Of a stretch of 44,058 nt of DNA, positions 14,711 through 23,279 are shown piece after piece. The notes under the pieces were generated by a model. The model was not told the origin of the DNA. It worked only from the letters and a program-made list of their open reading frames with translations, and did not search any database. Origin of the DNA: an uncultured Planctomycetota bacterium (lineage in GTDB: Bacteria; Planctomycetota; Phycisphaerae; Sedimentisphaerales; UBA12454); NCBI GenBank assembly GCA_903847315.1, contig CAINDG010000023.1, forward strand, positions 1 to 44,058, read 5' to 3'. Position 1 is the first letter of the stretch; each line of letters begins with the position of its first letter. Made by a program: the position numbers and the translations under genes.

Positions 14711-16480
14711 TTGCAATTTGACGGCGACAGTCTAAAATTAAGCTGCTTATCGGATACGGAAATGAAAGATATCGACCTGGAAAAATATTCATCGGCGTTC
14801 ACCCTGTCAGATATGGAAATATTCGTATTTCCAGAGCTTATGTATTCGCTTCTACTGGCCAATATAATGAGCCCGATTGTCTGGAAATGGCGAGAGGAAA
14901 GTTCATTCAGGAAACTAGCGGGCAAAGACCCATATAAAAAACTTATGCGCCTCCGCCAATTTATAATGGATGAATTTGAGTTCAACCTCGATTTGGAAAC
15001 GTGGGGACTGACCGATAAAAATACAGAGATAAAAAGATTCGAGAAATTCCTTCCGCCTGCGGAAATCTCCAAAAGCAACGCGCTGTTTGGATACGAAGGC
15101 GATACATACTACTACGACGTCGATATCCGAAAACACTTCGGACTAGATAAATATAACAGCGATATTATCCCATACTGGAAAACCGAAACAGTAGAGGCTA
15201 TGAACGCCTTTCGTCACAAAAAAGGCTACAAAACAGGGGCAGGAGAATGTGTATCGCTGTCAACGCTTTACGCCGCGGCGGCATTTATCGTCTGCGGAAT
15301 ACCGCTTGAAGATATTTATATGGTTTTAACGCCGCTGCACTCGCAAAACTTCATAGATATCAACGGCGGGGTCATCACCAATAACAGAAGATTAGTTACC
15401 AACGCGATGTGGTTCAACGGCACGGAACTTTCCAACAAGGCGCAGCGGGCACTGCGAAACGAACAGATAACCATAGTCGAACACACAAGCGGACTTGTTC
15501 ACTGCCTTTATTCCGACGCGACAATCGACAAAAATATTTACGACAGATTTTGCGGCAAACTAAAAGGCTTTCTGAAGGCGGAATTATCAACGGCTATGAT
15601 GGTTAATTTCCTGCGGGCTAATCCGGATTATCAAAAATATTTTCAGTTCTGCAAGGAATGCCGAACCAATCCGCAATTTGTCAATGCAGAAGACCTTTTC
15701 AACTACGAACATCTAAGCCCGCTGAAAGTTTCCGACTGCTCGCATAAACAAATGCTCGAAGAAGTCTTTGACGGCGAGTTTTCAACCGAGCCTTCCCCCG
15801 GCAGAATCCGCTGTGACCAGTTCGAAGAATTTATGAGAAAGAAAAAGCCCGATATTAGAACCGAACAGGGCAGGGCGGACATTACGGAAGTTTTCGCAAA
15901 ATATATACCTGATTCCCGGAAGTTTGTGAATGAGCTTTACGACTTTTTACATATCGAGCCGAAGCTGCCTGCCGGAGAAAAAAATTACATACCGACAGAG
16001 CCGATAAAAATCTCACCAGATATGTCGAGAGAACAGATAATCGATTACCTCAAAAGCATAAGAGGTACTAATGTCGTCGCTGACCTTGCGTTTTACGCGT
16101 ATCGGGATATGGAAAGCTGCGACTGGAAGCCTTTTATCAAATCGGCAATTGAACGAAATCCGGTCTCAATTGAAATGACCAAAGATAAATCTATTGAAGA
16201 ATGTTTCAAATGGCTCAAGGATATGCCCAATGAATCAATATACGATAATAAGAGGCTGGCGCAGCCGGATGAAGTCGCCAATTACGCCCGCGGCGATGGT
16301 ATCGAAAAAGCGATTACACTTGCCAATATCCTGCATAAAAGAGAGCCAAACAAAGAAATTTCAATCAGGATAAATGGTAAAAGCGTTATCGTTGAAGCAA
16401 ATCAGAAATTTGAATTTCAAAGTTCAAAATCATTTGATAAAACGATAAAAATAAATAAAGAAGAATACAGAATACAGTAG
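14711..16480 (+). CDS. Large uncharacterised protein with transglutaminase-like Cys/His core
   Basis: A 589-residue soluble protein without a signal peptide. Around residues 175-225 it has GAGECVSLSTLYAAAAF and then TPLHSQNFIDI, a Cys at a helix start and a His about 35 residues later, as in papain-like transglutaminase folds; a third residue (Asp/Asn) is not certain. The remaining two thirds are not recognised; the final 45 residues look beta-rich. The start is unclear: TAA ends immediately before the TTG at 14711, and the first ATG is at 14762 after GGATACGGAA. It begins 84 nt after the RNA array terminator, same strand. Function unknown. Confidence 0.7.
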   Translation: MQFDGDSLKLSCLSDTEMKDIDLEKYSSAFTLSDMEIFVFPELMYSLLLANIMSPIVWKWREESSFRKLAGKDPYKKLMRLRQFIMDEFEFNLDLETWGLTDKNTEIKRFEKFLPPAEISKSNALFGYEGDTYYYDVDIRKHFGLDKYNSDIIPYWKTETVEAMNAFRHKKGYKTGAGECVSLSTLYAAAAFIVCGIPLEDIYMVLTPLHSQNFIDINGGVITNNRRLVTNAMWFNGTELSNKAQRALRNEQITIVEHTSGLVHCLYSDATIDKNIYDRFCGKLKGFLKAELSTAMMVNFLRANPDYQKYFQFCKECRTNPQFVNAEDLFNYEHLSPLKVSDCSHKQMLEEVFDGEFSTEPSPGRIRCDQFEEFMRKKKPDIRTEQGRADITEVFAKYIPDSRKFVNELYDFLHIEPKLPAGEKNYIPTEPIKISPDMSREQIIDYLKSIRGTNVVADLAFYAYRDMESCDWKPFIKSAIERNPVSIEMTKDKSIEECFKWLKDMPNESIYDNKRLAQPDEVANYARGDGIEKAITLANILHKREPNKEISIRINGKSVIVEANQKFEFQSSKSFDKTIKINKEEYRIQ

Positions 16481-16559
16481 GGATAAGAAAAATCAAAATT
16501 AAGTAAACGTTCGCTACTATTTTATTGAGGTAAGTATTAGGCTAAAGACAGGTGGCATT

Positions 16560-16904
16560 ATGACGATAGCAAGATATTGGTGTCCTTCTTGCGGCAAACG
16601 AATAAGTTGGATACAAAGCTGGAAGTTTGCTAATTGGGCTGGGGCTGGTTTTAGAAAATCCTCGCCTTGTCCTCATTGCGGAAAACTTCTTATCTGGTCA
16701 AAGTGGCCTTGGAGAATGATAAATACGGGGGGCTTTATCGGGTGCATTCTTCTTATTATTCGTTTACTATTTTCAAAAATAGAAGCTATAAGAGATTTAA
16801 ACATAATATTTCTGATAATAGCATTATTGATGCTATTGGGTATGTTTACGGCAAAATTGGAAGTATCAGACTCAGATGAGAAAAAAGAATCTCAAATTGG
16901 GTAA
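16560..16904 (+). CDS. Small zinc-ribbon membrane protein
   Basis: A 114-residue protein with a four-cysteine zinc-ribbon at residues 8-41 (CPSCGK and CPHCGK knuckles separated by about 25 residues), then two hydrophobic segments at about 54-70 and 80-97, and an acidic C-terminal tail. AGGTGG lies about 5 nt before the ATG, so it is a real gene. It could tether a protein- or nucleic-acid-binding ribbon to the inner face of the membrane. No specific family recognised. Confidence 0.72.
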   Translation: MTIARYWCPSCGKRISWIQSWKFANWAGAGFRKSSPCPHCGKLLIWSKWPWRMINTGGFIGCILLIIRLLFSKIEAIRDLNIIFLIIALLMLLGMFTAKLEVSDSDEKKESQIG

Positions 16905-16925
16905 CTGTATATAACTACAATTCAT

Positions 16926-17840
16926 ATGGAAAAAACTAACAGGAAATTCAATATTGCGGGGACGGCGTTTGCCGTGCTGTCGCTGTTTTGCGGGGTGCCT
17001 GGGCCGATAGTCATAAAATATATCGCGCCTCATATCGACTTTTGGACGCAGAATTTCCTGCGATACGCCGTTGCGGTCGCGGTAATGCTGCCTTTCGTTT
17101 TGCTTTCGCAGAAAAAAAATATTTTCGCAAAAGACCTGTGGCGCAAGACTTTGATTATAGCTGTTATTAATGTCCTGATGCAGTGCTGCTGGGGAGCGGC
17201 GTTTTATTACAGCGACCCTGCCTTTATTACGCTTTTGGCCAAATCCTCAATTCTATGGACTGTGGCGATATCGCTGATTTTCTTTGCTGATGAACGCCGG
17301 CTGATTCGAAGCGCAAGTTTCTGGGCATCTTTTTTTATCGCGATAATTGGTATTGTCGGAGTAACGGTTTTTAAACAGGATTTTTCGACGAGGGCATCCA
17401 TAATCGGCATCATTCTGACATTGGGTTTTGCAATAACCTGGGCGATGTACACCATAGCGATAAAAACTTTGCTTAAAAACGACGACTCGATGACGAGCTT
17501 TGCAATCGTATCGGTATATACAACGGCGGCGCTCGGCGGACTGGCATTTATGTTCGGCAAGCCGGCAGGGTGTATGAATTTATCGGTAAATTTGTGGGGA
17601 TTGCTCGCCTTCAGCGCGGCGGCCAGCATTTCTGCATCGCACGTTACATTTTACGCTGCTATAAAAAGGATAGGCTCGACAATTCCGCCTTTGGTGGTTC
17701 TTGCCCAGCCGTTTTTGGTTCTGCTGGTTTCACGGGTTATATTCGATGAACATTTGAACGGCCCGCAGTGGTTTTTCGGTCTGTTACTCATTGCAGGAGC
17801 AGGACTTGCAATCAGGGCACAGGAACACTTAAACAAATAA
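16926..17840 (+). CDS. EamA/DMT-family transporter
   Basis: A 304-residue integral membrane protein with about ten TM helices in two EamA-type halves (about residues 12-140 and 155-300). Typical elements are the start of the first half (FAVLSLFCGVPGPIVIKY) and the second-half stretch VVLAQPFLVLLVSRVIFDEHL followed by a Gly-rich last helix. DMT transporters export metabolites or amino acids; the substrate cannot be predicted. It is 21 nt after the zinc-ribbon gene and may be co-transcribed. The arsenic operon begins 86 nt downstream with its own promoter. Confidence 0.9.
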   Translation: MEKTNRKFNIAGTAFAVLSLFCGVPGPIVIKYIAPHIDFWTQNFLRYAVAVAVMLPFVLLSQKKNIFAKDLWRKTLIIAVINVLMQCCWGAAFYYSDPAFITLLAKSSILWTVAISLIFFADERRLIRSASFWASFFIAIIGIVGVTVFKQDFSTRASIIGIILTLGFAITWAMYTIAIKTLLKNDDSMTSFAIVSVYTTAALGGLAFMFGKPAGCMNLSVNLWGLLAFSAAASISASHVTFYAAIKRIGSTIPPLVVLAQPFLVLLVSRVIFDEHLNGPQWFFGLLLIAGAGLAIRAQEHLNK

Positions 17841-17870
17841 ATTTTTCACAAAAAATATTGCATTTCTGAA

Positions 17871-17926
17871 CCCATATGTTACTATATGAGTATATAATCA
17901 CATAGTTATATATTTAAGGGTGAATT
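17871..17926 (+). promoter_or_regulatory. Promoter and operator region of the arsenic operon
   Basis: The AT-rich leader contains TATAAT at 17893-17898 without a clear -35 box. Around it lie overlapping imperfect dyads (CATATGTTACTATATG at 17873-17888, CACATAGTTATATA from 17900) of the ATA-rich kind that ArsR-family repressors bind. GGTG before the ATG at 17927 is the ribosome binding site. ArsR control is inferred. Confidence 0.5.
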
Positions 17927-18256
17927 ATGACAGAAAAATCACGGCAAATAGTTTACGAAAGACAAGCGGAGGTTTTAAAGTCGCTGGCACATCCGCTGCG
18001 GATTGCGATACTCGACTTTTTAAAAGACGGCGAGCAGTGCGTCTGTGATATCGCAAAATACGTCGGGTCGGAACGGTCCAATGTATCAAGACATCTGTCT
18101 GTTTTGGTTTCCTGCGGCGTTCTTGAATGCCGAAAGGAAGGACTGAAGGTGATATACAGCCTGAAAGCTAAATGTGTTCTGGACTTTTTCAAATGCGTAA
18201 CAACCTGTCTCATACAGCAGGCCAAAGACAGCGAGAAATTGTTAAGGGTTCTATGA
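17927..18256 (+). CDS. arsR: ArsR-family metalloregulator
   Basis: A 109-residue winged-helix repressor of the ArsR/SmtB family. Residues 36-42 read EQCVCDI, the ELCVCD-type alpha-3 cysteine box that binds As(III) or Sb(III) in arsenic-type ArsR proteins. The recognition helix follows (SERSNVSRHLSVLVSCGVL). Several further Cys residues occur (for example CVLDFFKCVTTC). It heads the arsenic operon and overlaps the next gene by ATGA (18253-18256). It should be released from DNA by arsenite. Confidence 0.93.
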   Translation: MTEKSRQIVYERQAEVLKSLAHPLRIAILDFLKDGEQCVCDIAKYVGSERSNVSRHLSVLVSCGVLECRKEGLKVIYSLKAKCVLDFFKCVTTCLIQQAKDSEKLLRVL

Positions 18257-19275
18257 AGACAAAAGTTTTAAAATGGATTCTGCTGCCGGCGGCGGGGGCG
18301 GTGATATGGTGGCTGATTTATTCAAACCTGTCGGCTTTCGCCGGTTGGTTTACATATTCTCTGCTGAAGCTGGAGCAGGGCAGACATTTTAGCTCTTCAG
18401 TTGAGTTTTTTGTTTTTGAAACGCCGAAGGTTTTGATGCTGCTTGTTATAGTTGTCTTTGTAATAGGCATTATTCGTTCTTTTTTTACGCCTGAAAAGAC
18501 CAGGGCTATTTTAAGTTCCAAAACAGAGGCAGTAGGAAATGTTCTGGCTGCGCTGCTTGGCATTGTTACGCCTTTCTGCTCGTGTTCGGCGGTTCCATTG
18601 TTTATAGGATTTGTAACTGCCGGCGTTCCGCTTGGGGTTACGTTTTCATTTTTGATTTCCGCGCCGATGATAAACGAAATTGCTCTTGTTTTGCTTTTCG
18701 GAATGTTCGGATGGAAGGTCGCGGCGCTGTATGTGGGTGTTGGATTGTTAATCGCGATAGTTGCCGGGTGGATTCTCGGAAGACTGCATATGGAAAAATA
18801 TATTGAGCCGTGGGTTTTCCAAACTCAGGTTGCCCAGACCGATGTTCAGCAGACTATGAGCCGGCAGGATAGAGTCAATTGCGGTCTGACCGCGGTGCGA
18901 GACATTGTTTCGAAAGTCTGGATTTATGTGATTCTGGGAATAGCGGTCGGTGCGGGAATTCACGGATATGTGCCGCAGGATTTTCTTGCTTCGTTTATGG
19001 GCAAAAGCGCGTGGTGGTCTGTACCGGCTGCCGTACTGCTCGGAGTGCCGATGTATTCCAACGCGGCGGGGATAATACCGATTGTTAAGGCGCTGCTGGA
19101 AAAAGGCGCGGCACTGGGAACGGTTCTTGCGTTTATGATGGCGGTAATAGGATTGTCGCTGCCGGAGGCGATTATCCTGCGGAATATTTTAAAGCCGAGA
19201 TTGGTCTTTACCTTTTTCGGCATCGTCGCCGCCGGCATTATAATTATCGGTTATCTTTTCAATATGGTTTTATAA
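18253..19275 (+). CDS. ArsP/DUF318-type permease
   Basis: A 340-residue membrane protein of the ArsP_1 permease family (PF03773), with eight or so TM helices. It has the family signature TPFCSCSAVPLFIGFVTAGVPLG near residues 96-120, with the Cys pair, and SAPMINEIAL. Members of this family export organoarsenicals or accompany arsenic genes with an uncertain role. I took the ATG at 18253, coupled to ArsR by a four-base overlap, over an alternative that would overlap ArsR by 85 nt. Substrate specificity (methylarsenite versus other) is inferred from context only. Confidence 0.9.
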   Translation: MKTKVLKWILLPAAGAVIWWLIYSNLSAFAGWFTYSLLKLEQGRHFSSSVEFFVFETPKVLMLLVIVVFVIGIIRSFFTPEKTRAILSSKTEAVGNVLAALLGIVTPFCSCSAVPLFIGFVTAGVPLGVTFSFLISAPMINEIALVLLFGMFGWKVAALYVGVGLLIAIVAGWILGRLHMEKYIEPWVFQTQVAQTDVQQTMSRQDRVNCGLTAVRDIVSKVWIYVILGIAVGAGIHGYVPQDFLASFMGKSAWWSVPAAVLLGVPMYSNAAGIIPIVKALLEKGAALGTVLAFMMAVIGLSLPEAIILRNILKPRLVFTFFGIVAAGIIIIGYLFNMVL

Positions 19276-19290
19276 AGGAAGTTTTTTGCA

Positions 19291-20349
19291 ATGACAACAG
19301 GCGGCATAACAAAACGATTATCGTTTCTCGACAGGTTTCTGACGCTATGGATTTTTCTGGCGATGTTTCTCGGCGTCGGAGCCGGCTTCCTTTATCATCC
19401 AATTGTAAAATTCTGGAACGCTTTTCAATATGACACAACGAATATTCCCATAGCGATAGGTTTGATACTTATGATGTATCCGCCTTTGGCGAAGGTAAAA
19501 TATGAAGAGTTGGGCGGGGTCTTCAGAAATTACAAAATTTTGGGATTATCGCTGGTACAAAACTGGGTCATCGGCCCGGTTTTAATGTTCGTATTGGCGA
19601 TTCTGTTTTTGCGGGACTATCCTGCGTATATGATTGGCCTTATTATGATAGGCCTTGCCCGCTGCATCGCGATGGTTATCGTATGGAACGACCTCGCAGG
19701 CGGCGATACCGAATATGCCGCGGGACTTGTCGCGTTCAATTCGATATTTCAGGTTCTTTTCTTCTCGGTATATGCGTATATCTTTATCACAGTTTTGCCG
19801 CCGCTGGTCGGATTGAAGGGAACTGTCGTTAATGTAAGCATTGCTCAAATCGCTAAAAGCGTTTTTATATATCTTGGAATACCGTTCATTGCCGGCATAG
19901 TAAGCCGATTCGTCCTGATAAAATCCAAAGGCAGAGACTGGTTTGACAAAAAATACATTCCCAAAATCAGCCCGATTACATTGATTGCTCTGCTTTTCAC
20001 AATTGTTGTGATGTTCAGTCTCAAGGGTGAATTTATAGTTTCGCTGCCGATGGATGTGCTTCGTATCGCAGTGCCGCTGCTGATTTATTTTGTCGTGATG
20101 TTTTTCATTACATTTTTCATCAGCGCAAAAGCCGGCGCAAATTATAAGCAATCCGCGACGCTGTCTTTTACTGCGGCCAGCAATAATTTCGAATTGGCTA
20201 TCGCCGTAGCGGTAGCGGTCTTCGGCATCAACTCCGGCCAGGCCTTCGCCGCTGTTATCGGCCCGCTTGTTGAAGTCCCAGCCCTGATTAGTCTGGTAAA
20301 TGTCAGTCTTTGGATAAAGAAAAAATATTTTGTTAATGAGGTTATATGA
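19291..20349 (+). CDS. acr3: ACR3-family arsenite efflux permease
   Basis: A 352-residue, ten-TM arsenite antiporter of the ACR3/BASS superfamily. [25 protein letters not shown] and the TM4 motif [16 protein letters not shown] (about residue 127) are diagnostic; this Cys is essential in characterised ACR3 proteins. The late TM segment [19 protein letters not shown] is also conserved. It extrudes As(OH)3. AGGAAG precedes the ATG by about 10 nt, and its stop overlaps the next gene by ATGA. Confidence 0.96.
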   Translation: MTTGGITKRLSFLDRFLTLWIFLAMFLGVGAGFLYHPIVKFWNAFQYDTTNIPIAIGLILMMYPPLAKVKYEELGGVFRNYKILGLSLVQNWVIGPVLMFVLAILFLRDYPAYMIGLIMIGLARCIAMVIVWNDLAGGDTEYAAGLVAFNSIFQVLFFSVYAYIFITVLPPLVGLKGTVVNVSIAQIAKSVFIYLGIPFIAGIVSRFVLIKSKGRDWFDKKYIPKISPITLIALLFTIVVMFSLKGEFIVSLPMDVLRIAVPLLIYFVVMFFITFFISAKAGANYKQSATLSFTAASNNFELAIAVAVAVFGINSGQAFAAVIGPLVEVPALISLVNVSLWIKKKYFVNEVI

Positions 20350-20579
20350 AAAAGATTCAAATACTCGGAACAGGCTGTCAAAAGTGTACGAAACTTGCCG
20401 ATTTGACCAGACAGGCCGCCGATGAACTCGGAATCGAATATGAACTGGAAAAAGTTACAAAAATAAGCGATATAATGAAATTCGGCGTAATGGTAACGCC
20501 CGCCCTTGTCGTAGATGGTCAGGTAAAGGTCGCCGGCGGTCTGCCTAATGTTGAACGTATAAAGGAAATGATCAAATGA
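20346..20579 (+). CDS. Small thioredoxin-family disulfide protein
   Basis: A 77-residue thioredoxin-like protein of the TM0996/MTH895 'redox-active disulfide protein 2' type. The CXXC site is [10 protein letters not shown] at residues 8-17 and the cis-Pro is in [10 protein letters not shown]. Such proteins are frequent in arsenic operons with ACR3 and permeases and probably supply electrons or handle thiol-bound arsenic. It overlaps genes on both sides by ATGA, showing tight translational coupling. Confidence 0.9.
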   Translation: MKKIQILGTGCQKCTKLADLTRQAADELGIEYELEKVTKISDIMKFGVMVTPALVVDGQVKVAGGLPNVERIKEMIK

Positions 20580-21052
20580 GAAGTCTGTGGAAAATAATTA
20601 TAGTTTTGCTCCTTGTTTCGGCGGTGGCTGCTGTTGTTGTACTCAAAAAGAAAGAAAATCAGGCCGCCCAGCCGCAGTCGGAGATAAAAAAATCTGAAAC
20701 AACAGCAGTTCAGTCTGAAAAAATCGCACCTGCCGCGGCTACTGAAAATATTCAGCCTCAAAAATTGCCGACTTTGGTCGATTTGGGCGCGGATAAATGC
20801 ATTCCCTGCAAAATGATGAAACCGGTACTCGAAGAATTGACGAAGGAATATGCAGGCAAACTCAAAGTGGAATTTTACGATGTCTGGAAAAACGAGGCTT
20901 ATGGCACAAAATACGGCATAAGAGTAATACCGACACAGATTTTCATAGACCCGGACGGCAAAGAACTTTTCAGACATGAAGGATACTTCTCGAAAGAAGA
21001 TATTCTGGCGAAGTGGAAAACGTTTGGTTTCGACTTTTCTAAGAAGCAATAA
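20576..21052 (+). CDS. Membrane-anchored thioredoxin-fold protein
   Basis: A 158-residue protein: one N-terminal TM anchor (residues 6-23), a Lys/Gln/Glu linker to about residue 60, then a thioredoxin domain with active site KCIPCKMMKPVLEEL (C-x-x-C at about 77-80) and cis-Pro in RVIPTQIFIDPDG. The redox domain should face the periplasm. With the CcdA-like protein directly downstream it makes a likely electron-transfer pair across the membrane. Its stop codon touches the next start. Confidence 0.9.
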   Translation: MRSLWKIIIVLLLVSAVAAVVVLKKKENQAAQPQSEIKKSETTAVQSEKIAPAAATENIQPQKLPTLVDLGADKCIPCKMMKPVLEELTKEYAGKLKVEFYDVWKNEAYGTKYGIRVIPTQIFIDPDGKELFRHEGYFSKEDILAKWKTFGFDFSKKQ

Positions 21053-21751
21053 ATGGAACAATTATTTGAAAAATTAACACACGCTGTCGAAGGGACAGCA
21101 GCCATTGCGATAACCGCCTCGTTTATCTGGGGCGTTTTAAGCATTCTGCTTAGTCCCTGCCATCTGGCGAGTATCCCGCTTATCGTCGGCTTCATCGACG
21201 AGCAGGGCAGAATCTCGACAAAAAGAGCATTCTGGATTTCGACATTATTTGCGGTAGGAATACTGATAACTATTGCGATTATCGGCGCAATCACCGCCGC
21301 GGCGGGGCGAATGATGGGCAGTGTCGGCAGATATGGAAATTATTTCGTCGCTGCGATATTTTTCCTCGTTGGGCTCCATCTGCTCGATGTAATTCCGATG
21401 CCGTTTTCAGGGCCGGCGAAAGTCGGTATGAAACAAAAGGGCCTCTTTGCCGCGATTATTTTAGGCCTTGTCTTCGGAATCGCCTTGGGGCCTTGCACGT
21501 TCGCGTATATGGCGCCTATGCTGGCGGTTACTTTCAGACTTGCTTCGACAAATATTTCTTACGGCGTTTTACTGCTGCTCGTTTACGGAATCGGGCATTG
21601 TTCGGTAATCATTTTTGCCGGCACGTTTACCGAAGTAGTTGAGCACTATATGAGCTGGAACGAAAAATCAAAGGGGGCGGTAATACTCAAGAAAATCTGC
21701 GGCATACTTGTCCTTGCAGGCGGGCTCTATATGATTTATACTGCCGTTTAA
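21053..21751 (+). CDS. CcdA/DsbD-type transmembrane thiol-disulfide carrier
   Basis: A 232-residue, six-TM protein of the CcdA family. Each half carries one essential Cys in the paired motifs LSPCHLASIPL (about residue 35) and LGPCTFAYMAPM (about 146). It would carry electrons from cytosolic thioredoxin to the membrane-anchored thioredoxin encoded directly upstream (TAA then ATG with no gap). In an arsenic operon this could keep periplasmic or membrane thiols reduced; that use is inferred. Confidence 0.92.
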   Translation: MEQLFEKLTHAVEGTAAIAITASFIWGVLSILLSPCHLASIPLIVGFIDEQGRISTKRAFWISTLFAVGILITIAIIGAITAAAGRMMGSVGRYGNYFVAAIFFLVGLHLLDVIPMPFSGPAKVGMKQKGLFAAIILGLVFGIALGPCTFAYMAPMLAVTFRLASTNISYGVLLLLVYGIGHCSVIIFAGTFTEVVEHYMSWNEKSKGAVILKKICGILVLAGGLYMIYTAV

Positions 21752-21755
21752 ATTT

Positions 21756-22388
21756 ATGAGCAATGAATATTTCGATAAACAGGCGGCAGCGTGGGACGAT
21801 AATCCTGTAAGACGCGAACTGACAGGCGCGATTGCAGCATTTATTCTTGGGACAATTTCATTAAATAAACAATTTTCAGTTCTGGACTATGGATGCGGAA
21901 CGGGACTGCTGAGTTTTCTGCTTTCGGACAAGGCTGCTTCGATTTGTGCGGCGGATGTGTCGGATGGTATGCTTGCACAGGTTCGTAAAAAAATTACAGA
22001 CGGGAATGTAAAAAATATTGAAGCGGTAAATTTCGATATTACAAAAGACAAGCCTTTGAACAGAACATTCGACCTTATCGTTTCAGCAATGGCTATGCAT
22101 CATATTGCCGATGCGTTCACAGCGATAACAAAGCTTGCCCAATTACTTAAGCCAGGCGGGTGGCTTGCTATCGCCGACCTTTGTGCCGAGGACGGATCTT
22201 TCCACGAAAAGGGCGTTGTAGTGCATAATGGTTTTGAGCCGGAAGATATAGCAAAACACATAAAAAGTCTTAAAATGGCTTCTGTGATATATAAAAATGT
22301 TTTTGAAATACCCAAAAACAAAAAGATTTATCCTGTTTTCTGCATCTGCGGTAAAAAAAAGCAAATAAGGCCTTGTAATTCCTGCTGA
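21756..22388 (+). CDS. Class I SAM-dependent methyltransferase with Cys-rich C-terminus
   Basis: A 210-residue Rossmann-fold methyltransferase. Motif I is VLDYGCGTGLLSF (about residue 43), followed by an acidic motif II (CAADVSDGML) and the post-I stretch LIVSAMAMHHIADAF. The last 19 residues (FCICGKKKQIRPCNSC) contain a CxC and a CxxC, not usual for small methyltransferases. It starts 4 nt after the CcdA-like gene, so it belongs to the arsenic operon. Arsenite methylation is possible, but the canonical ArsM cysteine layout is not evident, so I do not name it arsM. Confidence 0.85.
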   Translation: MSNEYFDKQAAAWDDNPVRRELTGAIAAFILGTISLNKQFSVLDYGCGTGLLSFLLSDKAASICAADVSDGMLAQVRKKITDGNVKNIEAVNFDITKDKPLNRTFDLIVSAMAMHHIADAFTAITKLAQLLKPGGWLAIADLCAEDGSFHEKGVVVHNGFEPEDIAKHIKSLKMASVIYKNVFEIPKNKKIYPVFCICGKKKQIRPCNSC

Positions 22389-22407
22389 TTTTATGTAAAA
22401 TGATTTT

Positions 22408-22455
22408 GGAGATGGAGTTCTCCGTATAACCGCCCAAAAGGCTGATGACTCCTAC
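22408..22455 (+). ncRNA. Fluoride riboswitch (crcB motif)
   Basis: The conserved crcB-motif core is easy to read: GGAGATGG-AG-TTCTCC (22408-22423), then AACCGCC (22428-22434), then GGCTGATGACTCCTAC (22440-22455). These match the fluoride riboswitch consensus in order and spacing. It lies 84 nt upstream of crcB, the usual target, and precedes an intrinsic terminator that shares its 3' strand, so fluoride should prevent termination. Confidence 0.95.
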
Positions 22456-22482
22456 AGTGAACGATGCTGCGGGAGTTTTTTT
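22448..22482 (+). terminator. Fluoride-responsive terminator (expression platform)
   Basis: ACTCC (22448-22452), part of the riboswitch 3' strand, can pair with GGAGT (22472-22476), followed by a run of T to 22482; an inner CAG/CTG pairing extends it. When fluoride stabilises the aptamer, ACTCC is held there and the terminator cannot form. The geometry is read from the sequence; switching is established for the class. Confidence 0.88.
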
Positions 22483-22538
22483 GTGTCCTCTCCGGCTCAA
22501 ATTTCAAACGACACTATTATTTGTTGCGGAAATTTTGT

Positions 22539-22916
22539 ATGTTACCGAAAATTTTATATCTTGCTGTCGCCGGCGCAGCAGGGACACTTGCACGATACTG
22601 GCTCGGCGGTCTTGTTCAGAGGAATATAACGACTGATTTTCCTTTTGGTACGGCCGCGGTCAATATCATCGGCTGCCTTGTGTTCGGACTGCTCTGGGCA
22701 TTTATGGAAAGCAGGCTGTCAATCAGCGGACAGATGCGAATGGTCATTTTTGTCGGCTTTTTCGGGGCCTTTACCACGTTTTCCTCGTTTGCTTTTGAAA
22801 CGGCACAGATGCTTGATGAGTCGCAGTGGCTTTGGGCGTCAGCAAATATTTTACTGCAAAATGTTCTCGGATTAGTTAGTATTATAATCGGTCTGACAAT
22901 CGGCAGATTGGTCTAA
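22539..22916 (+). CDS. crcB: Fluoride channel CrcB/FluC
   Basis: A 125-residue, four-TM Fluc-type fluoride channel that works as an antiparallel dimer. Typical motifs are GAAGTLARYWLGG near residue 12, FPFGTAAVNIIGC around 35 (conserved Asn) and VGFFGAFTTFSSFAFE around 72 with the Phe box and the GxxTTFSTF motif. I chose the ATG at 22539 with GGA about 8 nt upstream; an earlier ATG at 22464 lies inside the riboswitch terminator. It is the first gene of the fluoride operon. Confidence 0.96.
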   Translation: MLPKILYLAVAGAAGTLARYWLGGLVQRNITTDFPFGTAAVNIIGCLVFGLLWAFMESRLSISGQMRMVIFVGFFGAFTTFSSFAFETAQMLDESQWLWASANILLQNVLGLVSIIIGLTIGRLV

Positions 22917-22931
22917 GTGAAAGGAATTGTT

Positions 22932-23279
22932 ATGAAACTGCCGTCGGAAGCGAAGCTTTTGCGGATTTTTATCGGCGAGGCGGATAAGTTTGAAGGAAAA
23001 CCTTTGTTTGAGGCCATAGTCAATCTGGCACGAAAACAAGGTATGGCCGGAGCCACCGTTCTGCGAGGGCTGATGGGATTTGGGGCCGACAGCAGAATGC
23101 ATTCGGCAAATATCCTCAGGCTCTCGGAAGATTTGCCTATTGTAATTGAGATTGTGGACTCCGCAGAAAAAATTGAAAGTATTTTGCCGCAGCTCGACGA
23201 TATGATAAAAGAGGGAATGGTTACCCTCGAAAAAGTTAATGTAATAGCTTATCGGTATAATACAAAAGATGGAAAATAA
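22932..23279 (+). CDS. DUF190 domain protein
   Basis: A 115-residue member of the DUF190 family (PF02641), a small ferredoxin-like fold similar to PII. It has KLLRIFIGEADKFEGKPLFEAIV and GMAGATVLRGLMGFG, the two best conserved family blocks. DUF190 proteins are frequent partners of CrcB under fluoride riboswitches and may modulate the channel. AAGGA lies 7 nt before the ATG at 22932, which is better than a GTG at 22917. The end overlaps the MFS gene by 11 nt. Confidence 0.92.
   Translation: MKLPSEAKLLRIFIGEADKFEGKPLFEAIVNLARKQGMAGATVLRGLMGFGADSRMHSANILRLSEDLPIVIEIVDSAEKIESILPQLDDMIKEGMVTLEKVNVIAYRYNTKDGK

Noticed and set aside
21756-22388. Naming the methyltransferase arsM
   Set aside because: The operon context fits, but the conserved cysteine positions of ArsM are not evident.
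22450-22465. ACAGTGAACG in the fluoride riboswitch region as another copy of the array loop
   Set aside because: It is part of the riboswitch terminator loop, lacks the CU tract and partner hairpin, and an 8-base match is easily due to chance.
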